Part shown: one piece after another, positions 45,900 through 59,150 of the stretch
Numbering within the stretch: position 1 is the first letter of the stretch
How the letters are laid out: every line of letters begins with the position of its first letter
From: Gadus chalcogrammus
Lineage: Eukaryota > Chordata > Actinopteri > Gadiformes > Gadidae
Direction: 5' to 3'
DNA length: 64,000 bases
NCBI RefSeq assembly: GCF_026213295.1
Contig: NC_079415.1
Location: 29,541,206-29,605,205 of the forward strand
Program-made: the position numbers and the translations under genes
The notes under the pieces: generated by a model
What the model was told of the DNA's origin: nothing
The model's input: the letters and a program-made list of their open reading frames with translations, nothing else
Database searches by the model: none

Positions 45900-46327
45900 G
45901 AAACAAACATCATATTGCCCACAACCACGTCAAAATGTATTAGCACCTGCTATAAACAATCTAGCATCCCCGTAACTCCCGAAATCCTAATTCTTTGGCA
46001 ACGCTACTGCTTGACCATGGTGAAGGCTAGGAATAGTTATTTATTATTTATTGCTCCAAACCTTTTTACATTCCACACACACAGCAACATAATATAAAAA
46101 GTATTTGTTCCGCTCCCAGGGGCCAATGGAACAACAAACCCGCCTTGTAGATGTCTTTTTCTTTGGACTCAGGTATCATCTTATGACAGCTCTCACTTGA
46201 AAACTCATAAAGCTCAAAGTGGGAACTATATGAAATGCAAGTCCACGGCTGAATAAAACGTAAAAAAAATGGTTGCATAAATCCAACCAGGAGCAAATGT
46301 ATGAAGGCCAATTATTCTTGGACGTAC

Positions 46328-46390
46328 CGGTTTGATGTACCCTTCAGTCTGGGAAGTGTTTGAATGGGAACACTCTTCCTTATTCTTCAC
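46328..46390 (-). promoter_or_regulatory. Distal first-exon-like block upstream of gene C
   Basis: Colinear with 17997-18060, GTACGT donor, about 5.5 kb above the gene C leader. Confidence 0.3.
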
Positions 46391-47908
46391 TATAGACGGG
46401 GATCGGAGGGCCTGGGTTGTATAGCCACCCTACCTTCCTCAGTGTCATCTAAAGGTTAACCTTTGTGCTTGGGGTAAACCGCCCACAAGGTTGGAGGCAT
46501 CCCCTTATGCATTCTTTTACTTGGGTCATGTCTTCAAACATTATCTGATTTGATTATTTACATCTGCATTGTGGGGAGGGTGTGAATCTGTTTAAATAGC
46601 TCTGTCTAACTGTATTCTGGATTCATTCTGCTAGTGAGGAGTCTAGTGTAAGCATTCATTAAAATAGGTTAATTGTCTAAAACTATTTGGTGCTTTTTTG
46701 CATTTTGAAGTTTAGAAGAAGAATTCTCATCCGTCCTAGAGACGTAATATCCCTTAAAGAAATTGCCAGGGAAGGGGGTATTACCGAGGCCTTGTCATGT
46801 TGCATCCTGAGCTCATCTCAAATAAAGGAAGTATGCCTGGGTTAGACCCTAAGACTGAAGGTCATGAGGAAGTGGATAGGAGGCTGTGGTCGCTGGGAAT
46901 CCTGACGCTTCACTCCAGAGTGTGAACTATTATACGCTGTGTCAGACTTCCAAAATGGGCTCATCGTCAGCATCGAGTAGCCAAGGGATGAGGTTCCATC
47001 ATAGATGTATAAATTGTACGGAGCTATTTAGTTTGTAAATGTAAAACTGTAGATCATGGTTTATAAGTCACATCACGTTTCTTATCAACAATGAAAAATA
47101 GCGTCCTCTGTGATAATATCTGTTCCGAGTTGATTGCTATTGTCTAATTTCAGACCAATCAGGGCATCTCTTCCCTGCAATGGGTTCAAAGGTTTGAGTC
47201 GTATTGGCAGAAGAACAAAGCCCTGCAGCAGGCATCTGCCAGGGTGTTGAAGTGTGCTTCCGGTCAGGTTAGAGTGGTTGGGACTGTTTGAATCAGTGGA
47301 GCCTCACCTTTGTATAGTTTGTCTAGATTTTTTTTAGGAACAAATACAGATGAAGGTAAAGCAGCAGTGCACAGCGATTTGCAAGGTAAGAGTGGTGCTT
47401 GGTCAGAGAGCTGCTCTCGCGTGGCCTCTACTTTTTCTGGTTTGTAGCCTACCCTGTGGCCGACGCTTCCGATTGGCTGGTGCACGTGACATCATGACCA
47501 AGAGACAAAAGCAGACTTGTAATTCAAAGCTACAATGTTGTGAATAGGTCTAGGTGGAATGAAGTGGATGAATTTACTTGTTCAGATACTGTATATTGAT
47601 TTTAATATTGTTAAGGCACTAAGTTACATAGTAAAGGTTTAATTACTTACATTTTATTAGAATATTTTCTAAGGAACTGAATGGTAAATGTAACTTCTGC
47701 CGACAGGAGCCCCTCAATCAAGACAATCACAATACACCTAGTTTGTCGACCTCTTGAAGTAGTGTCGGAACATGGGAGTTTTGTTTCTTATCACCCCCTT
47801 TTCCGGGGAAAATTACTCATGCAGAAATCGATTCAAGGACGAGTTAATGTAGGCTATCAAAGTTTTATTGACGTTATGTTTATTCACTGAAGCAATGTTC
47901 CCTGCCAT

Positions 47909-48557
47909 AAGGCAAGGCAAGGCAAGGCAACTTTATTTATACAGCACTTTTCATACACAAGGCAGACTCAAAGTGCTTCACATATAAACATTGTCATACA
48001 ATAAAATTAAATAATAGATACGTAAAAGAAAACATGCAAAGAAATTAGTAAAATAGAAAGTTAAAAAGGCATTTTAGTATTAAAATAGAAAATAAAGGCA
48101 AAGTTAAAAAAGCTTTTTAGAAAGTGCAATGTGTTTAAGATTTAGCAGAAAGCTAAAGCAAACAAAAGTCTTCAGTCTTATTTTAAAGGTGCTCAGAGTT
48201 GTGGCAAATCTTAAATCCTCAGGGAATTTATTCCAGCTATTTGTTGCATAGTAACTAAATCCTGCTTTCCCATGTTTCGTGTTTACTCTGGGGATAATTA
48301 ACAGATTGGTCTCTTAGTATCTTAGTGGTCTAGAAGGCTTATATTATGGAAGCATATCAGTTAAATATTTTGGGCCTAAACCATGAGACCCCAACGAGGT
48401 AGCTTTACTGGTTTTACAGAGTTTGGAGTGCAAATATACCACACAATAAAAAACAGCTATAAACTGGACTTTAACCAGGGTCAACATACCCAACTAATCA
48501 ATTACAAAACTATCTACAGACTAACCATACCTTTTTAAATAACAAAAAAAAAAAAAC
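47909..48557. repeat. GGCAAGG repeat copy
   Basis: A full-length copy in the gene D 3' region, nearly identical to 4391-5038. Confidence 0.65.
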
Positions 48558-49375
48558 ATAGCCCATTGACTTATCGGCACACACTGTTATGTGTACAGTA
48601 AAGTTATAAAATTACAACAAAGTTGCTCATGCTTATTTTGTTAATTATTATTATGTGTGAATCTCACAGTCACCTCGCATCCATTCAGTCCATAGACGGC
48701 CCATATTGACCCAGATGAGCCGGATGGAGCTCATTACATAAACCTGCCTGTAGTTTGCGGTGTGGTTACGGTGTGGTTTCCTGGCTATTTTTGTAAATAG
48801 GCAAGTCTTACAGAGTACTAAATATGGGCGCAGGGAACAACAACATACAGACCAGATCAAGCAAAAGGTACAGAAACAAGTATTTTTATGTTGTTAGCCC
48901 CATAGCATATTTGCCTAAGTCATATTTTAAGGTTCATCTTGTAATAAGTGTCAAAAATCCCCACGATCCTAGAAGCTAGAAGCAAGGAGAGCAGGAATAA
49001 GAGCGTCACTCGCTGGTTCTTTCTTTCTTGATATAAATATTAATTCTAAACAGCATTTTACACAGTAGCCTATAATAGGAAATGCTCAAAGGTAAATCAA
49101 CGCCATTAAACACTGACTGTAGCTCTTTATGAGAGAAGCCACCGAAACGGCGCCAGGGAAGACTGTTCTTTTAACATTGAAAAATAAAGCTGATAATGAT
49201 TTATTGGAAATTGTAAGAGTTAAATTCAGGGGCAAGAAATCCAGATACGTTATTTCAATGCAGTGGTGTTAGCCCCACAGAAGATTGAGAAGGCTAGATA
49301 GCTCCACTTGATCAGTTTGTCCCAGGACAACAAAACAATCAAAAAACAGCAAGCTAAATAAATACTTAAAAAAAT

Positions 49376-52300
49376 CTAAAACATCCCCTCTGTTGCAACA
49401 AAGGCTAATTCCATCAACCTGTGTGGAAAACAGGAAGTCATTGTCCACTTTCAGCCACGCGTGTGTTGCAGCAGACATCCATGTGTCTGATCTTTGTTGG
49501 AATATTGACAAATGATCCGGTGAGTGCAGCGACCTCATTGCTCTTGTTGAGAGCAACATGGAGTGGTCTGTAGTCCCATCAACGGGTTCCAGGTGTTGGA
49601 CATTCAGAGGCGGCCTAGTAGATGCGCAGACGGCAACAATGTAGCCTAGAGGCCACTCTGGGTGACTACTTACATGTTTTCATTTGAATTTGTATTATTC
49701 ATCGTTTCCATCTCCAAATCCTCAGCAACTGTGAAAGAAACAAAAACACATGCAATTCACACTCAAAGCCATAGTACTTTTTAGTTAGTTTTTTTTCCAA
49801 ATTTGGATCTTGTTCTAGCAAGTTTCAGCTCGCCGTAGCAGAGGCGTTCTTCAGTTACGGTACGACTCGGGAGGATGAATGAGGTATGATAGTAAAACTA
49901 TTTATTGAAGAAGGCAATCGAATCATGCGATGAAAATATGCAATCCAGGGTCGGTTCAAAAAGCACCTGTGCGTGTCATTCATTCATCTTAATGTTTTTT
50001 CTCTCTGGTTACTAGGAAACTAGTAGTAGATCCGTCCATCATACATCTGAATTAGACACCCTCACCTGGGATATCAGTAAATGATTGTTTTGAAACGGCT
50101 TATATTGGCAATTTGAACTTGATGCGTAGAGTGGCCTAGTTAGGGGGCCTGTGTCCACATAGCATGTTTTAGACCTGAAAAAGGCGCTTTCGCCAGATGG
50201 ATTTAGAAAAGCATTATCAATGAGGTATATTAACTCAGGCCTAGCCCCAATTAGCAAGTCTCGTCTTGTTTAGTGATCTTATTTATGTATGGACGGCCCA
50301 TTTGGGTCGTGGGTGGGTTCTGTGCCAGCTACCTATAGATCCACTCGGCCCTCAGCCTGGTTTGAGTGGCTACAGCTTGTTTGTGCGTGTTGCCATGGTT
50401 TTTGGCTCGCTATTACAGCGCAGTATGTGAGCTATGGTTTGTGATGGGCTTTTTTCCCGATGGATAGCAAGAAACATGCTCTATTACGTAGAGAAAAAAT
50501 ATTTAAACAATAGTATAGTTAGTAGTTGAATTGCTTTCTTTACTGTTCTTGATTGTTTCGAATGTCATGACCCCAGAGACTCACCGGGCGGCTGAGGCAC
50601 GAAACTCTCACGTTCTGGAAACAAACATGAAAGGGCATAAATAACTTCTCAAGTGGATTACTGTTAGAAGGCTTACGGCCGGGTCACCTCTGCTGTGCCC
50701 TCTTTAATGAAAGAATACATTTATGCAGAAAAATATTACATTTTGGCAACGGTACAACGATATTTCAACAATACTTACCTTTTGTCTACAGTTTATAATC
50801 AGTCATCTTTCAAGCATTTCATTTTTTTCTTGGTAACCACAGTGACTCACCTGCGACTTCTTCGGTTGCTGGTACTGGATCGGCTTGTGGGACTGATTGG
50901 GGTCGTTGCTGGTTACAAACTGAGGAGAAACAACGGAATGAACAAAAGCCCATGTTAAACAGAGGCCCAGGGATGAACTGAACATCGCCAACAGGCGACT
51001 TTTTAAACTAAAGGGATTCAGCTAGCTTGTGACAAGCTGGCTGAATCCCTTTAGTTTTTAGTCATGAGTGAGTATTGAAATTCGTAACGATCTAGCTAAA
51101 AATCCTGCATAGCCAGAAGAAAAATGTGAACAACTTTTAGTATACTGGCGTTTTTTAATTTTAATTTGTTTGCTCAACGATCTTGTTTGCACTTACGTGG
51201 ATTTCCTTTGCATTTCTTCCACCAAGCAAATCCCCCCACACACACCAGGACTGGTACGATTAAACGGAGAAGGTCGAGTAGATCTTGAAAAAAACACATT
51301 GGCACCAGAATGAACGTAAGTTAGTGAAATAGCAGCCTATATCGTTACAAATACTATTTGTTGTTTGGGAATGCACCAGACACCAGTTACATTCCATGAT
51401 ATGTTGCTGACTGGATAGACGGCGATGGCAGTACATGTAAGCGAGGCATTGGAAACGTCACCAGCGCTCTCAGGGTTGTGGCGCTCTATTGTGACTGCAT
51501 CGGGGGTTGCTAGAGAAGAGAGGAAACAAGAGAAGGTCATTACAGAAGATACCAGGAGATAACTCGCCCAAACACGCGGGCAAATCTTCACTTCACTTTT
51601 GGTGTGTTGACGCACAGTAAGTCATTCAGGGGCTAAAGCACTACCTCCGGCAGTCAGAAAAATGAAATAGAATCAGTTAGAAATGTCCCATTGTTCTATC
51701 AATGCAATGTGTGAGGTACTCAACCTGCACGTAAAGGATAGCCTTATCCCCTATTTCTTCATGTTTGACTTTCATGAAAATGATTTTACAGCAGTTCTGT
51801 GTATAATGTTTAATATTTTTTAAATGTTTAAAATAAAACACATTTGTTGGATACAGCCTTAATGCCTGTAAAAAACTTTATTTGAAACTAATTGAAATTG
51901 TCAGCCTGACATGTGTTCGCCCTCTGCCTAGTTCCAGAGGTCAAATCTGAAATGAATCCAGGACTGAAAATAACCTTCATGGTTCATAGAAACACTGGAG
52001 AGAGTTACATGCTTTACATAAAATATAAAATACCTACCATTTAAGGGTTGATCTGCCCACATTTATTCATTTGATAACAAACGTATTGGAGTGGTTTAAT
52101 GTAATTGGTATGATCTATTTTTGTTACCAATGTTCTTGTTGAGAGTGGGAATGAGTGAACGGAGGCCTACCAGTTACGATGAGAGTTATTGTAGTTTCTT
52201 CAGTAATTCCACCGGGGAGCCCATGGCTTATGATGCATTTCTTTGTCCCATTGTCTGAGACGGTTAGATTCCGAAAGGTTACCGTTTTATCCGCATGGTT

Positions 52301-55300
52301 CAAGTAGGTGTCAGGTCGACTGGGCTCATCGGGCTTCTTCGTCTTATGATATCCAATTATAACCTTTTTAAAATCTGTGCCTCCTTGAAAGTAAAAATAC
52401 TTTATTTCCTTCTTCGTTGAGTGGCATTGAAATACGACCGTCCCTCCGACCTCTCCATAAAGAGTAAGGCCAGTACAACCTGAAAGAGAAAGGTTGCAAT
52501 TTATATAGAGAGAGAGAATGTCAAGTCTGAAATTAATGACCCAAACTGTATCTCTCCATAGCCTCCACATCACGTTACTGCAACACGCAGACAGAACACC
52601 ACACCCACGTAACCACGTGTTACCAAACAACTAGCTCTAGTACGTATATATTTAGCCGCTCATTTGGACGCTTGCTATAGTCAGCCTTTTTATATATATT
52701 GGGCCCTATCTTGCATCCGGCGCAAGTGACTTAGTCACTGGCGCATGTGTCGTTGCTAGTTTACAACTGGCGCAAAACGTTCTTTTCCCACCAGCGCCAC
52801 TCGCCGGCAGTGGCGGCGCCAGAAATAATTTGTTGCAGTTGCTTAACAGTTGCTGTATGAATTCAAGAGGTTGCTGGTCAAAAAAAAAAACCTTGATCAA
52901 AACACCTGAATTTGGCAGAGACACGGCCGGGAAGACATTTTCGGCACGGGTTGGGGTGGTTGCGGTCCCGTACGAGGCAAGTTTACAGTACAGTAACAAC
53001 ACAGACTAATCGCACCACTGTGATTGAGTGTGATCGTATCATTTGACAGTTCAACGTGCGCTATCTTTCTCCCTCTCCCTCACACACGCACAGACATAAA
53101 GACGTAAAGACATAGAACAATATAGAGGAAGATCTTTAAGAAGGCCAACATGAAAATAGCCCAGCGGCATGTACACATTCACTGCTAGTCCAGGTGGCAC
53201 TACAACGATAACAAACAACATAGTTCAATCAACAGCCCGTCAGCAGTCCCCCAACTACAAGGTTAGCTGTCCTTTCAATCGTGGTGAATTGCACATCTCA
53301 GACCCACCGTCGCCACGGTACATTCCAAAGCATTCACATTAGTTGCGCGATACGTCTCAAATGTAGGCCTATGTGGAACATTAATACAATAGTTGCTATT
53401 ATTGTTGATACTATTATACTTCATAATACTTCTATTAAGGGCGGATCATACCAGGCTACGATAAACCCATCCTTTGGCATGAGCCAAACCTATAATCTAG
53501 TTCTACTTCAAAACAAAATCACATGGGCCCCAAGTCAATATGCTGCGACGGGCAAACTTAATAACCAAACGGCCTACCTTAAATCGATGTCTTGATCACA
53601 GGACTTCTTGCAATATTCCACTTTAATCCATACGGTTTAACACACCAACATTGCTAGCAAGCATGTGATAACATTGTATTGCTAATTCAGAACTGTGTAG
53701 GCTACAATATTTTCTTCCGTTTCTTGACCTCAGCATAACCCCCCTCCGAACAACTGCCAAGTCCAACACAAGTCTGGCTATTAACGAGCCCATCCTCAGC
53801 CTCGCCATCGCGAGTCGTGTTTGAACTTGATTTCTTTCGAAATAGTAAAAACTTGTCCATATTTTTTTAGCGCCAACGAGCCGGCAACGAACATCTCTGT
53901 CTGATAATCTCGCCGCGAGATGTCCGCATATTTGAAATGTTATTTATTTTTCGTAAGACTATGCTATTAATGAAATTATTGTTTCATGTACATTAAATAA
54001 TAATTAATTAATATTGTACATATTGCTTGGGATAGTTTGTGTTAATTGTGTGTATGTGTTTTTTTTTAATCTGTTCATGTCACTTACAGAGTGTGCGCAT
54101 GCCCAACGCTCGGGAACTGGGCACGGTGAGGGGGAGGGGAGGAGAGGAGAGTCCCAGGCTGACTCGTGTTCATTTGAACGACAGTCCAGTCACGGCCCTG
54201 AAATGTTGACGCTACTCACTGATTATGCACTTAATCTGGTGATTCATATGACAGGAATGGACTGTATGGTGACGGGTACCGCATTCGGCCATTGGTTTAG
54301 TTGAACTTATTTAATACCATTTTACGGAAAATGGCATTATTTCAAATATGTTGTTTGAGTTTGACAAAAAATCAGGGGTTGCTCTGGGGTTTCTGAGTAA
54401 TTGCTTGGGGTTGCTATAGCAACGGCAAGCAACCGTTTGGCGCCGCCCCTGCTCGCCGGTAAATTAGGGATTGATCATGCACCGCAAGGGGCGGTTCGGC
54501 GGAAGGAGGAGGTGTGTTCTGGCGCAAACGGTATTTTGCCGTCTCTGAATACCATTGCGCTACTGACCAGGAAATACCTGGTTTAAAGTCAGTGGCGCGT
54601 TGTTCAGACGCTATTTTAAGGGCGCATGCATACATGCGCATGCGATGCATACGGATTGCTTGTGCACCTCGCGCATACACTTTGCTTCTCTCATCTACCT
54701 AGCCGCACATTCTTGGTAAATTATTTGGGAAAGAACAGCTGATGCAGCGGTAATAAGTTGTACTTTTAAATCAATGCATCTGCAAACACCGTACAGCAAA
54801 CACATATTTTCTTGACACAGACATCGTGTAGGCCTACATGCCCATAACTTTTAGGATTGATGAGTAGGCCTATTTGATCGTGAAAAACATTGTTTTACCG
54901 CGAGTGAGTGTTAAAAATAATGAATGAATGCGGGCGCGCGTGTGTGCTCTAAGGCGCCCAGTTTTCAACCTCGAAATTTCACTTCATTTAAATTTAATTT
55001 GCATGGTATTTCTTATCCTTACCAGATGCCCGAACCACCTCAGCTGACTCCTTTCTAAGTAAAGGAGCAGCGGCTCTAATCCGAGTTCCTCACGGATGGC
55101 TGAGCTTCTCACCCTATCCCTAAGGGAGACGCCGGCCACCCTTCTGAGAAAACTCATCTCGGCCGCTTGTACCCGCGATCTCGTCCTTTCGGTCATCACC
55201 CAACCCCAGGGGCGGCGCCAAACGGTTGCTTGCCGTTGCTATAGCAACCCCAAGCAATTACTCAGAAACCCCAGAGCAACCCCTGATTTTTTGTCAAACT

Positions 55301-58166
55301 CAAACAACATATTTGAAATAATGCCATTTTCCGTAAAATGGTATTAAATAAGTTCAACTAAACCAATGGCCGAATGCGGTACCCGTCACCATACAGTCCA
55401 TTCCTGTCATATGAATCACCAGATTAAGTGCATAATCAGTGAGTAGCGTCAACATTTCAGGGCCGTGACTGGACTGTCGTTCAAATGAACACGAGTCAGC
55501 CTGGGACTCTCCTCTCCTCCCCTCCCCCTCACCGTGCCCAGTTCCCGAGCGTTGGGCATGCGCACACTCTGTAAGTGACATGAACAGATTAAAAAAAAAC
55601 ACATACACACAATTAACACAAACTATCCCAAGCAATATGTACAATATTAATTAATTATTATTTAATGTACATGAAACAATAATTTCATTAATAGCATAGT
55701 CTTACGAAAAATAAATAACATTTCAAATATGCGGACATCTCGCGGCGAGATTATCAGACAGAGATGTTCGTTGCCGGCTCGTTGGCGCTAAAAAAATATG
55801 GACAAGTTTTTACTATTTCGAAAGAAATCAAGTTCAAACACGACTCGCGATGGCGAGGCTGAGGATGGGCTCGTTAATAGCCAGACTTGTGTTGGACTTG
55901 GCAGTTGTTCGGAGGGGGGTTATGCTGAGGTCAAGAAACGGAAGAAAATATTGTAGCCTACACAGTTCTGAATTAGCAATACAATGTTATCACATGCTTG
56001 CTAGCAATGTTGGTGTGTTAAACCGTATGGATTAAAGTGGAATATTGCAAGAAGTCCTGTGATCAAGACATCGATTTAAGGTAGGCCGTTTGGTTATTAA
56101 GTTTGCCCGTCGCAGCATATTGACTTGGGGCCCATGTGATTTTGTTTTGAAGTAGAACTAGATTATAGGTTTGGCTCATGCCAAAGGATGGGTTTATCGT
56201 AGCCTGGTATGATCCGCCCTTAATAGAAGTATTATGAAGTATAATAGTATCAACAATAATAGCAACTATTGTATTAATGTTCCACATAGGCCTACATTTG
56301 AGACGTATCGCGCAACTAATGTGAATGCTTTGGAATGTACCGTGGCGACGGTGGGTCTGAGATGTGCAATTCACCACGATTGACAGGACAGCTAACCTTG
56401 TAGTTGGGGGACTGCTGACGGGCTGTTGATTGAACTATGTTGTTTGTTATCGTTGTAGTGCCACCTGGACTAGCAGTGAATGTGTACATGCCGCTGGGCT
56501 ATTTTCATGTTGGCCTTCTTAAAGATCTTCCTCTATATTGTTCTATGTCTTTACGTCTTTATGTCTGTGCGTGTGTGAGGGAGAGGGAGAAAGATAGCGC
56601 ACGTTGAACTGTCAAATGATACGATCACACTCAATCACAGTGGTGCGATTAGTCTGTGTTGTTACTGTACTGTAAACTTGCCTCGTACGGGACCGCAACC
56701 ACCCCAACCCGTGCCGAAAATGTCTTCCCGGCCGTGTCTCTGCCAAATTCAGGTGTTTTGATCAAGGTTTTTTTTTTTGACCAGCAACCTCTTGAATTCA
56801 TACAGCAACTGTTAAGCAACTGCAACAAATTATTTCTGGCGCCGCCACTGCCCAACCCTCATGACTATAGGTGAGGATAGGAACGAAGATCGACCGGTAG
56901 ATCGAGAGCTTTGCCTTGCGGCTCAGCTCTCTTTTCGTAACAACGGTGCGGTAAAGCGAACGCAATACCGCCCCCGCTGCTCCGATTCTCCGGCCAATCT
57001 CACGCTCCATAGTTCCCTCACTCGCGAACAAGACCCTGAGGTACTTGAACTCCTTCACTTGGGCAAACCAAACACGTAACGCATAATACAATCAATGGCA
57101 ATGTAGGCCTATATTACCGCGGGGACACATGCATATTAGGATAGCATACAATACTGATAAGAAACAATGTTTATAATGTATTGCGTATATCATTAAATAG
57201 AACCACAGTTACCGCATATCATATGTTATAGCCTATCATACGTTTTCTTTGCCGAAATTTATTTGAGGACTCAGTATATTCCATGTGTGAATTATGCCAT
57301 ATTATTTGGCAATAAACTAAGCCATTTGCAGTATGAAATTCTCGGAGACTGCAGACGCGCTGTCAAAATATCAACTCGTCCGATTCAAATGCGCTCATGG
57401 CTCTTAAAGGGGATGGGAGCTGGCACTCTCATTGGTTTGTTGCACGTTACGCCCAAACCACACCCACGGGTAACTAGGCTGCTTCAGACCAACCCTTTTG
57501 ACACTTGCGCCGTGGCGCAAGCGTCATTTATCCGCCTGTAAAATAGCGATAGCACCGTAGAACCGCCCACAAAGCTACTTGCGCTTTGCGCTTCCCACTT
57601 GCGTTTCAGACCGTTAAAATAGGGCCCATTGTCTTGCTTGTTAGTTTTTGCCACGAAAACCGACACTGCCTGCGACTCTGAAAGAGATTATGCCAGAGGG
57701 GAGGTTCATTTTGGAAAATCACTTTGAGATGGACGTCTTTTATATAGCCTAGGTATTGTAGTGTCATCTTTTGGTTTAAAAGATCGCCTGATGTCTTGTT
57801 GTTGCATCATGTTGCAGAATGAGGAACTACCGGTAGTGTTTTGAAGGTAGACTAGAAAAAGTAGTCTGACGCCACGAGAAGATCTCCACCTGCGTTCAGC
57901 AGAGAGGAATGAATACTGTGGCGATTTTTTTCGTCCGTTATGAATCCCTTGTGGAAGCATGGACAATGTGCACATATGTGGGTCATCAACCAATTTAAGT
58001 TTTGTTGTTTGCAACCAATTGTCATTGATTCAATCATGATATTAGGCTATGAGAGTAACAGCTCAAATGATTACGATTATTACGGTTATAAGAACTCTTA
58101 AATATTAAAAAATGTGTTACCTTTGATAAAGGAGGGAAATGCCAGCAATATAAATAACATCTTCAT
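49376..58166 (-). CDS. Gene D: IgSF receptor, leader-V-TM2-tail, large intron 1
   Basis: Exons: leader 58121-58166, V-set 52171-52479, TM2 51197-51283, tail 50851-50919, 50585-50614, 49674-49728 and 49376-49418. With the truncated C exon (51337-51509) skipped, phases agree and the CDS is 639 nt, 212 residues: a single-V receptor. The tail is like gene A (RESFVPQPP, stop after EGMF). Intron 1 is 5.6 kb because a composite transposon (52701-57627) sits in it; gene B's intron lacks this insertion. In the V domain the glycosylated KNLTG found in A, B and C is changed to KKPDE. An AATAAA signal lies at 49200-49205. Whether the broken C exon is skipped, or used with its in-frame stop to give a soluble form, cannot be told from sequence. 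Confidence 0.6.
51005..51057. repeat. 25-bp fold-back hairpin at TM1/TM2 boundary (gene D)
   Basis: The same structure as 34473-34525, in the intron between TM2 and the first tail exon. Confidence 0.85.
51197..51283 (-). CDS. Gene D exon: transmembrane segment TM2
   Basis: An 87-nt phase 1-1 exon, homologous to gene C TM2. It carries charged substitutions at the outer edge (LLDLLRLIVPVLVCVGG) followed by FAWWKKCKGNP. The acidic and basic residues lie near the N-terminal end of the span. Confidence 0.7.
51337..51509 (-). pseudogene. Truncated C-type Ig exon of gene D
   Basis: It starts like the gene B exon (TPDAVTIERHNPES...ISWN), then breaks after ISWN into VTGVWCIPKQQ and a stop at 51337-51339. 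The second half of the domain and the normal donor are deleted. A GTAACT at the break could act as a cryptic donor but would leave phase 0 against phase 1 of TM2. Confidence 0.7.
52171..52479 (-). CDS. Gene D exon: V-set Ig domain
   Basis: A 309-nt phase 1-1 exon, open. It has VFQCHSTKKEIKYFYFQGG at the first cysteine strand and NGTKKCIISHGLPGG at the second, where the tyrosine of the usual YxC motif is replaced by lysine. One glycosylation site is lost relative to the other copies. Confidence 0.85.
52808..54451 (-). mobile_element. hAT element, 1644 bp, minus orientation
   Basis: The ends are CAGTGGCGGCGCCA and GGCGCCGCCCCTG. The 8-bp duplication CTCGCCGG is at 52800-52807 and 54452-54459, and the empty site is seen at about 37130. 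A 52-codon minus-strand frame (53702-53860) starts MDKFLLFRKKSSSN and ends KKRKKIL, in the style of a hAT transposase N-terminus. The catalytic part is missing. Confidence 0.85.
55207..56850 (+). mobile_element. hAT element, 1644 bp, plus orientation
   Basis: The reverse-complement twin of 52808-54451, same length and almost base-identical. The 8-bp duplication CCCAACCC is at 55199-55206 and 56851-56858, so it is an independent insertion and not an inversion product. The short MDKFLLFRKK frame is at 55798-55956. Confidence 0.85.
58121..58166 (-). CDS. Gene D exon: signal peptide
   Basis: Encodes MKMLFILLAFPSFIK plus one base, with a GTAAC donor and a CCCAG acceptor just before ATG. It is separated from its V exon by the nested transposon insertion. 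Confidence 0.7.
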
Positions 58167-59096
58167 CTGGGAAAGATGACATTACAGAAGTTAATCTTAA
58201 TTCTTAAACATGCAATAGCAAATTTAGCAAGTGGAGCAAATATAAAACACTTTTGGCCATATAAGTCCATAATGAGCTTCTACATCACCGTTCTGCTCAC
58301 CCTTAGATGTTCTCCATAGACTGGTGTTAATCTGTTGATAGTAATGGTGCCGCACACACGTGTGTATGTGCACAGGGGTGTGGCTACAGGGGTTTATTTA
58401 GTCTCCTCAATCTTTCTGAAAAAAGAAGAGACGCCTGATTTTGGTTTTGTTAGACACAACCCCTCCCAACACATCCTCTCACAAACAATGCGTGACTTGG
58501 CAACACACACATATTTAAACACACGCACACACACACACACACGCACAGGAAACGCACATCATATTGCCCACAACCACGAATGCCTCGATGTCGGTGCCGC
58601 CGACCGTCCCAGGATCCGTTGAGGCACTTGGTGAGATTAATATAATAATGTGAAGACATTGGATTGACTTATATGTATATTCATAAACAATCTAGCAGCC
58701 CCGTGGCTCCCGCGATCATAATTCCTTGGCTACTGCTCGGCAATGGTGAATGCTTTGAATAGTTATTTATTTATTCTGCTCCAAACCTTTTTAAATTCCA
58801 CACACTATGCATACTATAGCCAACATATTATAAAAAGTATTTGTGCACAATACCTGCAAAAGGAAGGAACTTGTTTGTGGGGGCCTTGAGCTTCCTCTCA
58901 AGGGGGAACTAATCCAGCATCTTTTGCTTTGGACTCAAGTATCATCTTAGAACAGCTCTGCCTTGAAAACCCGTACGTAAAGCTGAAAGTGGGAACTATA
59001 TGAAATGCAAGTCTTATACAAAAAAAAGGTTGAATACATCCACCCAGGAGCAAAGGTATAAAAATTCAAACTATTTTTGAACTTACCGGTTTGCTG

Positions 59097-59150
59097 CACC
59101 CATCAGTCTGTAAAGTGTTTGAATGAGAGCACACTTCCTTATTCATCACT
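59097..59150 (-). promoter_or_regulatory. Candidate first exon / promoter of gene D
   Basis: GTAAGT donor with AAGGAAGTGTG on the minus strand, 0.93 kb above the gene D leader and paralogous to the gene B block. Confidence 0.4.

Larger units (their letters stand above)
52701..57627. mobile_element. Composite PIF/Harbinger-like element carrying two hAT insertions
   Basis: Same family as 37029-38597: GGGCCCTAT ends and 3-bp duplication ATT (52698-52700, 57628-57630). The intact intron is seen in gene B near 26658. Removing the two hAT insertions and their duplications leaves about 1.62 kb, close to the gene C copy. The host keeps about 60 bp of LINE sequence (near 55122-55180) that the gene C copy has lost. 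Confidence 0.85.

Noticed and set aside
53281..54304. Reading frames of 104 and 96 residues in the hAT elements as transposase genes
   Set aside because: No hAT catalytic motifs or zinc fingers; they are chance frames duplicated in the twin element.
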